A stretch of 64,000 nucleotides of DNA, from the NCBI RefSeq assembly GCF_000184685.1, contig NC_014830.1:434001-498000 (forward strand), given 5' to 3'. Shown piece after piece: positions 9,010 to 16,948 of the stretch. The notes beneath the pieces were generated by a model. That model had not been told where the DNA came from, did not search any database, and was given only the letters and a program-made list of their open reading frames with translations. Each line of letters begins with the position of its first letter. Position 1 is the stretch's first letter. A program made the position numbers and the translations under genes. The DNA comes from Intrasporangium calvum DSM 43043. GTDB taxonomy: Bacteria > Actinomycetota > Actinomycetes > Actinomycetales > Dermatophilaceae.

Positions 9010-9206
9010 GGCTCTTCCTTCTTCTGGGCCTGGTTCTGTGCGACGGATGTCGTGGCGTCGCTGCTGGTCTGGCTGGTGCAGCACGTGACCACCGGGCCGT
9101 TCATGATCGCGGCGGCGGCCCCGGGCAGAGCGGTCATGCAGGCCGCGTTGACTGAGTAGTAGGTGCTCGTCCCCCGCGGCTCGGCGATGACGACGAACAG
9201 CGTCAC
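9006..9206 (-). CDS. 66-aa cysteine-containing small protein coupled to arsM
   Basis: GTG at 9206 overlaps the stop of the M23 peptidase gene (GTGA) and its own stop overlaps the arsM start (ATGA), so it sits as the middle gene of a tightly coupled operon. Third codon positions are almost all G/C, supporting real coding. The 66 residues contain NAACMTALPGAAAAIMNG followed by VVTCCTSQT and a polar tail [10 protein letters not shown]. There is no signal peptide and no recognised domain. The adjacent Cys-Cys pair suggests metal or arsenic binding, or a modified peptide; both are speculation. Confidence 0.65.
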   Translation of the reverse strand: MTLFVVIAEPRGTSTYYSVNAACMTALPGAAAAIMNGPVVTCCTSQTSSDATTSVAQNQAQKKEEP

Positions 9207-9922
9207 GGGTTCGCTCCGATGAGCGGCTCCACGACCGCTCTCTCCCCGGGCAGACCGGTCGCTCGGAGGACGGGCTCACCTCGCCCGCGGGGCCATTCGC
9301 GGAAGTCCCGGAACGCGATCGGCAGGCCCCGGGCCACGGACAGGTCCGCGCTGTCCATCACCTGCAGATGCACGTGCGGTTCGGTTGAGTTGCCGGAGTT
9401 GCCGCAGCCGGCGAGGTGCTGACCCTCCGTCACCCGATCTCCCACGGCCACTCGGAGCGAGCCCGCCCGGAGGTGCACCATGGCGAGGTATGCCCGGTGC
9501 TCCCGCAGCTCGATGATGACGTGGTTGCCGGCGACGGCGCCGACCCCGGCCCGCAGTCGGGCCCGCTGCGTGAGCGCATAGGGCACGAGCGCCAGCTGGG
9601 ACCGTCGCGCGACGTGGTCGGTCTCGCCGTCATGGACCGCGACGACGACGCCGTCCGCGGGTGCCAGGAGGGGTGTGCCGAAGCCGACGAACCGGTCGGG
9701 CGGTTCCGTCGCGAGCCACGTCCGCCAGTCCCGCCGCGACGCGGTTCGACCCCGCTCGTCGACCGCGACGAAGTCGATGGCGTACGTCTCGCCGAAGACA
9801 TCGACGCCGTGGCTCGGCACCCTGCGAGCCGGGCTGTTCTGGGCCAGCCACCGGCCCTCGAAGGGCAGCCGGAGGACGATCGCCTCGCCGGCGGTCAGGG
9901 GTGGACAGGTTCCGTCAGCCAT
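9203..9922 (-). CDS. M23-type (LytM/peptidase) domain protein
   Basis: A 239-aa protein with the M23 metallopeptidase fold: PADGVVVAVHDGE entry strand, NHVIIELREHRAYLAMVHLR core, VGDRVTEGQHLAGCGNSGNS loop and the HVHLQV motif (HxH) near residue 184. An upstream HGVDVFGETYAIDF segment supplies the other zinc ligands (H and D). No signal peptide is seen, so it may be cytosolic rather than a cell-wall hydrolase, which is atypical. The ATG at 9922 lies 6 nt after TACGGT (9929-9934, minus strand) and is probably leaderless. It is first in the three-gene overlapping operon with the 66-aa gene and arsM. Confidence 0.8.
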   Translation of the reverse strand: MADGTCPPLTAGEAIVLRLPFEGRWLAQNSPARRVPSHGVDVFGETYAIDFVAVDERGRTASRRDWRTWLATEPPDRFVGFGTPLLAPADGVVVAVHDGETDHVARRSQLALVPYALTQRARLRAGVGAVAGNHVIIELREHRAYLAMVHLRAGSLRVAVGDRVTEGQHLAGCGNSGNSTEPHVHLQVMDSADLSVARGLPIAFRDFREWPRGRGEPVLRATGLPGERAVVEPLIGANP

Positions 9923-9928
9923 GTGGCC

Positions 9929-9934
9929 ACCGTA
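9929..9934 (-). promoter_or_regulatory. -10 box (TACGGT) of leaderless M23 operon
   Basis: TACGGT on the minus strand is separated by 6 nt from the ATG at 9922. No Shine-Dalgarno is present. Confidence 0.5.
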
Positions 9935-9991
9935 GGCCGAGCCGCCCGCTAGCCTGCGAGCAGACGCACGCCGAGCCGATGCGGAGCCGCC

Positions 9992-10360
9992 ATGGAGACC
10001 GGCCGGACCCCGGAGGAGTTCTTCACGGGGCACCCCTTCGCGCTCGCTGTCTTCGAGCGGGTCCTCGAGATCTCCCGCGGCGCGGCGCCGGTCGCCGTCA
10101 GGGTCTCCACGAGCCAGGTCGCGCTCCGCGTCCGCCACGGCTTCGCCTCCGTGTGGTTGCCGGGGCAGTACCTCCGCCACCCCGACGCGGAGGTCGTCGT
10201 GTCCATCGCCCTCGGCCGGCACGTGGACTCACCCCGCTTCAAGGAGGTTGTCCACCCCTCCTCGAAGCACTGGATCCACCACCTCGAGGTCCGCGCGCTC
10301 GCCGACCTCGACGACGAGGTCGCCGGGTGGCTGCGCGAGGCCGCCGAACGGGCGGGCTGA
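9992..10360 (+). CDS. DUF5655-like protein
   Basis: A 122-aa cytosolic protein matching the general pattern of the DUF5655 family. It has an N-terminal helix (PFALAVFERVLEI), a strand pair VAVRVSTSQVALRV / GFASVWLPGQYL, and a conserved basic/histidine stretch SKHWIHHLEVRALADLDDEV. The family has no firmly assigned function; some members are fused to nucleases or found near restriction genes. It is divergent from the M23 peptidase gene. The ATG at 9992 is preceded only by a weak CGGAG. It ends 36 bases before the large hairpin repeat. Confidence 0.75.
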   Translation: METGRTPEEFFTGHPFALAVFERVLEISRGAAPVAVRVSTSQVALRVRHGFASVWLPGQYLRHPDAEVVVSIALGRHVDSPRFKEVVHPSSKHWIHHLEVRALADLDDEVAGWLREAAERAG

Positions 10361-10396
10361 GCCCACCGGTCGCGACCCATGCGTGGGCGCGGACCC

Positions 10397-10436
10397 AGCT
10401 CAGCGGCATACGACATCGTCCGTATGCCGCTGGGCT
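10397..10436. repeat. Paired dispersed-repeat hairpin (copy 1, family A)
   Basis: Two monomers head to head: AGCTCAGCGGCATACG (10397-10412) and CGTATGCCGCTGGGCT (10421-10436), loop ACATCGTC. The 16-bp stem has one T-G pair. This is the only paired copy; single monomers occur elsewhere. It lies between convergent genes and may double as their terminator. Confidence 0.9.
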
Positions 10437-10473
10437 CGCTCCCGGGCGCGCGCTCGGTGGTTGGGGGGCGGGG

Positions 10474-11325
10474 TCAGGCGCGGGGGAGGGCCTCGAGCGG
10501 GACGTCGTGGTCGCGGGCCCACTCGACCCACTCGCCCGCGGTCCGGGTGCCGAAGGCGGCCGCCAGGCCCTCGTGGTCGCGAGCCCCGAGCAGCTCCTCG
10601 AGCCGGGCGAGGAAGTGCGGCTCGAGCGCGGCACACGCGACGAAACCGTCCCGCGCCGCGTAGATCGCATACCCCGGCAGGGCTCCCCCGAGGAGGCCGC
10701 CCGGTGCGGTGAGCCCGTGCCGCAAGGGATCGGCCATCGCCTCAGCCGCGGCCGACAGCGCGACCTCATGGTGGGTCGCGGTCCCCGTCCGTTCCCGGGC
10801 GAAGAGCGCGGTCACCGCTGCGGTCGCCGCCCGCTCCGCGCCGGCGAGGTCGGCGATGAGGGTGGCGGGCAGTCGCGGGGTCCCGTCGTCGGCGAAGATC
10901 AGGCCGTTGACGGCCTGGTAGGTCAGGTCATGGCCGGGGACCTCCGCCCCCGCGCCGGGATCGCCGACGATCGCGACGTGGCAGAGCCTGGGGTGCCGGG
11001 CGTGGACCGCCTCCCAGTCGAGACCGAGGCGGGCGAGGGCGGACGGTCGGTGCGAGGTGATGAAGACGTCCGCGGCGGCGAGGAGTGCCTCCAGCGCAAT
11101 GGTGCCCTCCGGCGTCTTGAGATCGAGGGTGACGACCTCCTGGCCCGCGGTGAGCTCTGCGTAGTATCCCGGGGCGACGCGGGTGATGAGGTCGCCCGAC
11201 GGGGGTTCGACCTTCGTCACCGTCGCCCCGAGCGACGTGAGCCGGGCCGCGGCGACGGGCCCCGGGACGTTGGTCGCGATGCTGACGACGGCGATCCCGT
11301 CCAGCGGAGGAGTGGCTTCGCGCAT
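10474..11325 (-). CDS. Family III (CaiB/BaiF-type) CoA-transferase
   Basis: A 283-aa protein whose N-terminus (PLDGIAVVSIATNVPGPVAAARLTSLGATVTKVEPPSGD) is the classical start of formyl-CoA/carnitine-type CoA-transferases. The TLDLKTPEG, VFITSHRP and GHDLTYQAVNGL segments are also present; the Asp in GHDLTY corresponds to the catalytic aspartate. It moves CoA between carboxylic acids. At 283 residues it is about 100 shorter than most family members. The second domain is compressed (PLRHGLTAPGGLLGGALPGYAIY), but compact members of this kind are common in actinobacteria. It follows the HerA-like gene by 6 nt and is presumably cotranscribed. Substrate unknown. Confidence 0.85.
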   Translation of the reverse strand: MREATPPLDGIAVVSIATNVPGPVAAARLTSLGATVTKVEPPSGDLITRVAPGYYAELTAGQEVVTLDLKTPEGTIALEALLAAADVFITSHRPSALARLGLDWEAVHARHPRLCHVAIVGDPGAGAEVPGHDLTYQAVNGLIFADDGTPRLPATLIADLAGAERAATAAVTALFARERTGTATHHEVALSAAAEAMADPLRHGLTAPGGLLGGALPGYAIYAARDGFVACAALEPHFLARLEELLGARDHEGLAAAFGTRTAGEWVEWARDHDVPLEALPRA

Positions 11326-11331
11326 GACGGC

Positions 11332-12888
11332 TCAGCGCCGCCGACGCGAGGTGCCGAAGATGCTGCGGGTGATCTCGCGGCCGATGACCGTCCCCGCCGA
11401 GCGGAGCATCGAGCGGAACACGCCGGACGACACGACCTGCTCGACGACTCCCGGCTCCTCCTTCGGGGGCCGAGCCGGCTGGGCCCGGGTCGGCTCGGGG
11501 TCGGGCTCCTCCGCCGGCGTCGGAGCCGACTCGAGCCGCTTGGCGAGCAGCTCGTAGGCCGACTCGCGGTCCGCGACCTCGGCGTACTTCGCCGTCAGCG
11601 AGGAGCGGGCGATGATCTCGTCGACGGTGGCCTGCGGGGCCGGGTCCATCAGGGAGTTCGGCGCCTTCATGCGGGTCCAGGCCACCGGCGTCGGGACCCC
11701 CTTCTCGGACAGGACGGTGACGACCGCCTCGCCGATGCCGAGCGATGTGAGCAGCTTGGCCATGTCGTACTGCGTGTGCGGATACGTCGCGATGGCCTGC
11801 TTGAGGGCCTTGGCGTCGTCGGGGGTGAAGGCGCGCAGCGCGTGCTGGACCCGGTTGCCGAGCTGGGCGAGGACGTCCGCCGGGACGTCCTTCGGCGACT
11901 GCGTGACGAAGAAGACGCCGACTCCCTTGGAGCGGATGAGGCGGACCGTCTGCTCGATGGCGTTCATGAACGGTTTGCTCGCGTCGTCGAAGAGCAGATG
12001 CGCCTCGTCGAAGAAGAAGACGAGCTTCGGCTGGTCGAGGTCGCCCTCCTCGGGCAGGTCGTGGAAGAGGTCGGCGAGCAGCCACATGAGGAAGGTCGAG
12101 AAGAGCTGCGGGCGGTCCTGCAGCTGGGGCAGCTCGAGGCAGGAGATGATCCCCTTGCCCTCGGCCGTCGTCCGGAGGAAGTCGCTGGTGTCGAACTCCG
12201 GCTCGCCGAAGAAGCGGTCGGCGCCCTGGTCCTCGAAGGTGACGAGGTTGCGCAGGATGACCCCGGCCGTCGCGGAGGACAGCCCGCCGAGCGACTTGAG
12301 GTCCGCCTTGCCCTCGTCGGAGGTGAGGTACGTGATGACCGCCCGGAGGTCCTTGAGGTCGAGCAGGGCCAGGCCGTTCTTGTCGGCGTAGTGGAAGATC
12401 AGCCCCAGGCTGCTCTCCTGGGTCGCGTTGAGCGCGAGCACCTTGGACAGCAGGACCGGGCCGAACGAGGTGATCGTGGCCCGCACCGGGACCCCGCTGC
12501 CCTGGCCGCCGAGCGAGTAGAACTCGGCCGGGTAGCCCCGGCCCTCCCACGGCATGCCGACCGAGGCTGCCCGCTGGGTGATCTTGTCCCCGCCCTCGCC
12601 CGGGCTGGCCAGCCCGGACAGGTCGCCCTTGACGTCGGCGAGGAAGACCGGCACACCGGCGTCGGAGAGCTGCTCGGCCATGAGCTGGAGCGTCTTCGTC
12701 TTGCCGGTGCCGGTGGCCCCTGCGACGAGGCCGTGCCGGTTGAGGACGTTGAGCGGGATCTGGACCGGGGCGTCGGGATGCGCCTCCCCGTCGAGCACCG
12801 CCGCGCCGAGCTTGATGACACCTCCCTCGAAGCTGTATCCGGAGACGATCTCGTCGAGCTGGGTCGCTGCAGCGGCTGGGTCGGTCAC
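11332..12888 (-). CDS. HerA-like helicase / DUF853 ATPase
   Basis: A 518-aa P-loop ATPase of the DUF853 (HerA/VirB4-like) group. Walker A is GATGTGKTKTLQL near residue 42, Walker B is LVFFFDEAHLLF near residue 295, and an arginine-rich tail GREITRSIFGTSRRRR closes the protein. Between them are the family blocks LADVKGDLSGL, FSTFLMWLLADLFHDL and GVGVFFVTQSPKDVP. Such proteins form hexameric DNA translocases; their role in actinobacteria is not established. The GTG at 12888 is chosen because TAGAGT lies 7 nt upstream, making it leaderless. The frame is open further upstream but is non-coding in composition. A proline-rich linker (about residues 455-490) precedes the C-terminal helix. Confidence 0.87.
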   Translation of the reverse strand: MTDPAAAATQLDEIVSGYSFEGGVIKLGAAVLDGEAHPDAPVQIPLNVLNRHGLVAGATGTGKTKTLQLMAEQLSDAGVPVFLADVKGDLSGLASPGEGGDKITQRAASVGMPWEGRGYPAEFYSLGGQGSGVPVRATITSFGPVLLSKVLALNATQESSLGLIFHYADKNGLALLDLKDLRAVITYLTSDEGKADLKSLGGLSSATAGVILRNLVTFEDQGADRFFGEPEFDTSDFLRTTAEGKGIISCLELPQLQDRPQLFSTFLMWLLADLFHDLPEEGDLDQPKLVFFFDEAHLLFDDASKPFMNAIEQTVRLIRSKGVGVFFVTQSPKDVPADVLAQLGNRVQHALRAFTPDDAKALKQAIATYPHTQYDMAKLLTSLGIGEAVVTVLSEKGVPTPVAWTRMKAPNSLMDPAPQATVDEIIARSSLTAKYAEVADRESAYELLAKRLESAPTPAEEPDPEPTRAQPARPPKEEPGVVEQVVSSGVFRSMLRSAGTVIGREITRSIFGTSRRRR

Positions 12889-12942
12889 GACTCGCACTCT
12901 AGCCACGGGACGGGCGGCGTGAAGCCTGCCTATAGTGTCGAA
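12889..12942. promoter_or_regulatory. Divergent leaderless promoters
   Basis: Only 54 bp separate two start codons. TAGAGT (12896-12901, minus strand, 7 nt from GTG 12888) serves the HerA-like operon, and TATAGT (12931-12936, plus strand, 6 nt from GTG 12943) serves the small protein gene. The -35 regions must overlap, so the two directions probably compete. Confidence 0.6.
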
Positions 12943-13239
12943 GTGATTTTCAAGGCCGTCGGCGACACCCGTCCCTATCCCGACCACGGCCTCGTGACGG
13001 CCAAGGACTGGTCCAACGTCCCGCCCCGCGTGGTCCAGCTCGGTGAGCTCATCACCACCAAGAGCACCCTCGACCTTCGGGGGCTGCTCGCCGATGACTC
13101 CACCTTCTTCGGCGACCTCTTCCCGCACTGCGTCGAGTGGGAGGGGCAGCTCTACCTCGAGGACGGCCTGCACCGGGCCCTGCGCGCCGCTCTGCAGCAG
13201 AGGCCTGTTCTCCACGCCCGAGTCCTCGTACTCTCCTGA
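12943..13239 (+). CDS. VapB-like small conserved actinobacterial protein
   Basis: A 98-aa protein starting VIFKAVGDTRPYPDHGL, with core VQLGELITTKSTLDLRGLLADDS and a strongly conserved-looking end GQLYLEDGLHRALRAALQQR. Proteins of this type are frequently labelled VapB-family antitoxin in actinobacterial genomes. I see no ribbon-helix-helix motif and no PIN-domain toxin next to it, so that label is doubtful. It is followed after 63 bp by the LytR_C protein, an arrangement I associate with this family. The GTG at 12943 is leaderless (TATAGT 6 nt upstream). Confidence 0.75.
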   Translation: MIFKAVGDTRPYPDHGLVTAKDWSNVPPRVVQLGELITTKSTLDLRGLLADDSTFFGDLFPHCVEWEGQLYLEDGLHRALRAALQQRPVLHARVLVLS

Positions 13240-13244
13240 CACGG

Positions 13245-13268
13245 GCTCTCCCGACCAGTCGGGGGAGC
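13245..13268 (+). terminator. Hairpin between VapB-like and LytR_C genes
   Basis: GCTCTCCCGA (13245-13254) pairs with TCGGGGGAGC (13259-13268), one T-G pair and loop CCAG. It lies directly after the VapB-like stop and may attenuate readthrough into the next gene. Confidence 0.55.
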
Positions 13269-13302
13269 GTGCTTGTGAGGTGAGTTCGGTGGGAGGAGTG
13301 TC

Positions 13303-13839
13303 ATGAGCCTGGTCGAGGACGCCGAGGCCCTGGAGTTCCGGGCGCGCCGGCGGCGGCGCGCCACCGTGACCCTGGCCGTCCTGCTCCTCGGCCTGGCCGG
13401 TGCCTTCTACTACGCCTCGACCTACTTCCGCGACACGGCTCCGAAGCCGGGACCGTGCACGACCGAGGTGGCCGAGGTCCCCCTGACCCCTGCCGACGTG
13501 ACGATCAACGTCTACAACGCCACGAGCCGTTCGGGTCTGGCGCTGACGACGTCGAGACGCGCCGTCGATCGAGGTTTCAGGATCGCCAAGGTCGCCAACG
13601 ACCCCCTGAAGAAGACGATCAAGGAGTCGGCGAACATCCGTTACGGCGCTGATGGCGAGGAGTCCGCGAGGCTGCTGGCGCAGCACATCAAGGGCGCCAA
13701 GCTCGTCAAGGACAAGCGCAAGGGTGACACGGTCGACCTCGTCCTCGGCAATGCCTGGAAGGGGTTCGGTCCGGCACCGACGCCGACCGCGACCGGGCCG
13801 ACCCTTCCACCGTGTCCCACCGTGACCGTCGCGGGCTGA
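13303..13839 (+). CDS. Membrane-anchored LytR_C domain protein
   Basis: A 178-aa protein with a short basic cytoplasmic start (FRARRRRRATVT), one transmembrane segment (LAVLLLGLAGAFYYAS, about residues 24-40), and an extracytoplasmic domain. The domain carries the LytR_C signature DVTINVYNATSRSGLA near residue 65 and HIKGAKLVKDKRKGDTVDLVLG further on. LytR_C domains accompany LytR-CpsA-Psr cell-wall glycopolymer ligases, but no such catalytic domain is attached here. A Pro/Thr-rich tail closes it. GGGAGGAG 6-7 nt upstream fixes the ATG at 13303. It converges with the ABC permease gene, only 19 bp away. Confidence 0.82.
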   Translation: MSLVEDAEALEFRARRRRRATVTLAVLLLGLAGAFYYASTYFRDTAPKPGPCTTEVAEVPLTPADVTINVYNATSRSGLALTTSRRAVDRGFRIAKVANDPLKKTIKESANIRYGADGEESARLLAQHIKGAKLVKDKRKGDTVDLVLGNAWKGFGPAPTPTATGPTLPPCPTVTVAG

Positions 13840-13858
13840 GCCGACCGGCGGCTGGCCG

Positions 13859-14662
13859 TCAGTCGCGGACCGCGCCCTCGAGCATCCCGGCGATGAAGTG
13901 CCTCTGGAGAAAAAGGTAGAGCACGACCACGGGCAGGGCGACGATGACGGCACCTGCGGCGAGCAGCGCGAAACCCTGGGTGTACTGGCCCGAGAAGAAC
14001 CCGAGGCCGAGCGGTGCGGTGCGCAGCGACTCGTTGGTCGGCACCATGACGAGGGGGATGAGGAACTCGTTCCACGTCCACATGAAGGTGAGGACGACGA
14101 GGGTGACGAGGGCCGGCCGGGCGAGCGGCACGAGCACCTGCCAGAGGATCCGCCACGTCGAGGCGCCGTCGAGGCGGGCGGCCTCGATGATCGACCGGTT
14201 GCTCGACCGGAAGAAGGCCCGCAACCAGAAGGTCCCGAACGCGACGGACTGGGCGACCTGCGGGAGGGCGAGCGCCCAGAAGGTGTCCGTCAGGCCGATC
14301 GCCCGGAGGTCGAAGAAGAGCGGCACGACGATCGCCTCGGCGGGCACCATGATGCCGACGAGCATGACGTAGAACAGGGCCTCGCTGCCGCGGAACCGCA
14401 TGGTGCCGAAGGCGAAGCCGGCGAGGATCGACAGGACGGTGCTCACGCCCACGACGAAGATCGACACGAGGGCGCTGGCCCGGAGGTAGGAGCCGAACCG
14501 CCCGATGTCCCACGCCTGCTGGAAGTTGGGCAGCCCACCCGGAGCCTGGGTGTCAGGCTGCAGGGCAGCGGTGACGATGCCGATCAACGGGTAGAGCGCG
14601 AAGACGGCGAAGGCCATCAGGATCGCGTAGTTGGCGAGGCGCTCGGGGCGGGAGACCTGCAT
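13859..14662 (-). CDS. Carbohydrate ABC transporter permease (MalG-type)
   Basis: A 267-aa inner-membrane protein with about six hydrophobic segments starting at LANYAILMAFAVFALYPLIG. It has the EAA loop EAARLDGASTWRILWQVLVPLARP (about residues 160-185) that docks onto the ATPase, as in MalG/type-I sugar importers. The ATG at 14662 overlaps the stop of the upstream permease by one base (TGATG), indicating coupled translation. It is the last gene of the PfkB kinase - binding protein - permease - permease operon. No ATPase is encoded nearby; such systems commonly share a MsmK/MsiK-type ATPase encoded elsewhere. Confidence 0.93.
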   Translation of the reverse strand: MQVSRPERLANYAILMAFAVFALYPLIGIVTAALQPDTQAPGGLPNFQQAWDIGRFGSYLRASALVSIFVVGVSTVLSILAGFAFGTMRFRGSEALFYVMLVGIMVPAEAIVVPLFFDLRAIGLTDTFWALALPQVAQSVAFGTFWLRAFFRSSNRSIIEAARLDGASTWRILWQVLVPLARPALVTLVVLTFMWTWNEFLIPLVMVPTNESLRTAPLGLGFFSGQYTQGFALLAAGAVIVALPVVVLYLFLQRHFIAGMLEGAVRD

Positions 14663-15570
14663 CAGTCCGTCACCCGGTCGCCGATGCGGGTGATGACGAA
14701 GGAGATCGCGAAGATGATCACCGTGAGGATCACGCCGATGGTGCTCGCCAGGCCCACCTGCCCGATCTCGAACGCCTGCCGGTAGACCTCGTACGAGGGG
14801 ACGGTCGTCGAGTGGCCGGGGCCGCCGGCGGTCGTGAGGTAGATGAGGTCGAACGTCTTGAGGGCGGCGATGACGGTCAGGGTCAGGGCCACGGCGATCT
14901 CGGCGCGGATGGACGGCAGGGTCACCCCGAGGAACTCCCGGATCGGGCCGGCCCCGTCGAGTCGGGCCGCCTCGTAGAGCTCCTTGGGGATGCGGGACAT
15001 CCCGGCGAGGAGCAGGACGGTGACGAGCCCGCTCTCGAGCCACGTCCCGACGACGCCCACGGCGGGCAGGGCGAAGGTGTAGTCGCCGAGCCAGCCCCGC
15101 GTCCATGACTCGAGTCCCACCGCGCCGAGCAGGCTGTTGAGCGACCCGCCGGGAGCGTAGATTCGCCGCCAGGCGACGGCGATGACCACCATCGCCACGA
15201 CTTGGGGAAGGAAGACGACGGTGCGGAAGAACCCCAGCCCGCGGACCTGAGACCGGTGGAGGACCGCGGCGAGCACCAGCCCGACGAGGAGCGGCAGGAC
15301 CGCGAAGAACACCATGAGGACGAGGGCGTGCCCGAAGGCACCTCGGAGCCGGTCGTCGCCGAGCACGTCCGCATAGTTGGAGAGGCCGGCCCAGGTCGCC
15401 AGGGTCAGCCCGTCCCAGTTCCACAGCGAGAGGTAGACGGCCTTGAGCAGCGGGTACAGGGCGAAGGCCGCGTACACCGCGAAGGCGGGCAGCACGAAGA
15501 GGTAGCCGATCCGCCGCGGCTCGCCCGGCGGACCGACCTGCCTCCTCGCGCGACCCGGGGCCGGGCTCAC
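14662..15570 (-). CDS. Carbohydrate ABC transporter permease (MalF-type)
   Basis: A 302-aa membrane protein. A cytoplasmic Arg/Pro-rich start is followed by GYLFVLPAFAVYAAFALYPLL and five further hydrophobic segments. The EAA loop is ELYEAARLDGAGPIREFLGV, near residue 195. It pairs with the downstream permease to form the translocation pore of a sugar importer. Start GTG at 15570 overlaps the stop of the binding-protein gene (GTGA). The sugar is unknown; context suggests a beta-glucoside, a sugar released by the sialidase, or another hexose. Confidence 0.93.
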   Translation of the reverse strand: MSPAPGRARRQVGPPGEPRRIGYLFVLPAFAVYAAFALYPLLKAVYLSLWNWDGLTLATWAGLSNYADVLGDDRLRGAFGHALVLMVFFAVLPLLVGLVLAAVLHRSQVRGLGFFRTVVFLPQVVAMVVIAVAWRRIYAPGGSLNSLLGAVGLESWTRGWLGDYTFALPAVGVVGTWLESGLVTVLLLAGMSRIPKELYEAARLDGAGPIREFLGVTLPSIRAEIAVALTLTVIAALKTFDLIYLTTAGGPGHSTTVPSYEVYRQAFEIGQVGLASTIGVILTVIIFAISFVITRIGDRVTD

Positions 15571-16928
15571 TTCGACGTGAACTCCGAGTAGTCCTCCTGG
15601 AGTCGAGCCAGGGCGTCAGCGGGACTCAGCTTCTTGGCGAGCAGGTCCTGGAGCGTAGCCCCGAGCGTGTCACCCATGGTGGGGGTCGCCCAGTCGAGGT
15701 AGGGGACGAGCCCGTCCGCGCGGGAGACCGCGTCGAACGCCGCGAAGACGTCCTTGCCGAGCGCGTCCGGTGCGGCCTGCTGTGAGGTCTCGACGACGGG
15801 CAGGTTGCCGTTCTCGGCGAGCACCTTCATCGCCTCCGGGCTGGTGATGAAGTTGATGTAGGCCGCGGCCGCGTCCTTGTTCACGGCCTTGTCCGTGATG
15901 GCGAAGGGCAGCCCGGTGCCTCCGGTGGTGACGGCGGTGCCGCCTGCCTCGGAGGGCGGGGGAAGCATGAAGCCGACATCGTCCTTCATCGCGGCTGACA
16001 GGTCGGCCTGCAGCCACGAGCCGGCGATGAGGAAGACGCCCTCGCCCTTGGTGAAGGACTGCCAGGCGGGGTCGTAGTCCTGGCCGTTGAAACCGGAGTT
16101 GAAGTAGCCCCGGTCGACCCAGTCGACCAACGTCTGTGCGGCCTTGACGTTCTCGGGCGAGGTCCAGTCGCCGCCCGGCTGGCCGAAGCCGAGGGCCCGG
16201 ATCTGGTCGGCTGGGACATAACGGCCCTGGACGACCCCGAACACGTGACCGGCCGGCCACTTCTCGAGGTTCCCGAGCACGAGCGGGACCTCGCCCTTGT
16301 CCTTGGCGGCGGCCAGGGCCGCGTCGAGCTCCGCCCACGTCGTGGGCGGCTGGAGCCCGAGGGACTCGAGCTTGCTGCGGCTGTAGTAGATCCCCACGAC
16401 CTCACCGACCTGGGGGAGTCCGAAGAGGCTTCCGGAGCCGAACGTCTTGCCGTCCGGGGAGTACGACGACACCGCTCGCACGGAGGCGGGGTAGCGCTGG
16501 TCCCAGCCGTACGCCTTGGCCCAGGGGTCGAGGTTGACCAGCTCCCCGGCCGTGACGAACGCGCCCATCTGGGAACGCGTGTTGTTCGCCTGGACGACGT
16601 CGGGGGCGTCCTTGCCGCTCAGGGCGAGGCGGAGGGTCTTGGTGAGGTCGTCGAAGGACCGCGAGACCCGGTCGACCTTGATGTTGGGGTACTTCTGCTG
16701 GAACTGGGAGACCAGCGTCGACATCTGCTTCTCCTGGCCGCCGCGGACCTCCTGGTCCCACACGGTGAGCGTGACCTCCCCGAGCGACGTGGCGTCCGTC
16801 GTCACGGACGCGTTCGGTGCCGGCTCGCTCGGGCCGGCGGTGCCGCCGGAACCGGGCGTGCACGCGGTCAGGCCCAGCGCACCGGTCAGGCCCGCGAGGG
16901 CGATGGTCCGAAGAACCCTGCGACTCAT
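15567..16928 (-). CDS. Sugar-binding lipoprotein of ABC transporter (extracellular solute-binding family 1)
   Basis: A 453-aa lipoprotein: signal peptide MSRRVLRTIALAGLTGALGL with lipobox LTAC (lipidated Cys at about residue 23), then a Ser/Thr/Pro linker. The family-1 carbohydrate-binding fold follows (VTLTVWDQEVRGGQEKQM, FQQKYPNIKVDRV, DAPDVVQANNTRSQM). Aromatic residues expected in a sugar pocket are plentiful (GDWTSPENV, YDPAWQSF, GSWLQADL). It captures sugar outside the membrane and delivers it to the two permeases. The ATG at 16928 starts the signal peptide. The 5' neighbour, 20 bp away, is the PfkB kinase gene, so the kinase comes first in the transcript. Confidence 0.93.
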   Translation of the reverse strand: MSRRVLRTIALAGLTGALGLTACTPGSGGTAGPSEPAPNASVTTDATSLGEVTLTVWDQEVRGGQEKQMSTLVSQFQQKYPNIKVDRVSRSFDDLTKTLRLALSGKDAPDVVQANNTRSQMGAFVTAGELVNLDPWAKAYGWDQRYPASVRAVSSYSPDGKTFGSGSLFGLPQVGEVVGIYYSRSKLESLGLQPPTTWAELDAALAAAKDKGEVPLVLGNLEKWPAGHVFGVVQGRYVPADQIRALGFGQPGGDWTSPENVKAAQTLVDWVDRGYFNSGFNGQDYDPAWQSFTKGEGVFLIAGSWLQADLSAAMKDDVGFMLPPPSEAGGTAVTTGGTGLPFAITDKAVNKDAAAAYINFITSPEAMKVLAENGNLPVVETSQQAAPDALGKDVFAAFDAVSRADGLVPYLDWATPTMGDTLGATLQDLLAKKLSPADALARLQEDYSEFTSK

Positions 16929-16948
16929 GGTGACTCCTTGGTTGTCGT

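Noticed and set aside
9661-12942. Plus-strand frame running into the VapB-like gene
   Set aside because: Only the last 98 codons look like protein. The rest is antisense to the M23, CoA-transferase and HerA-like genes.
12943-13239. Toxin-antitoxin system
   Set aside because: The VapB label is a database habit. No PIN toxin or other toxin gene is adjacent and no DNA-binding motif is visible.
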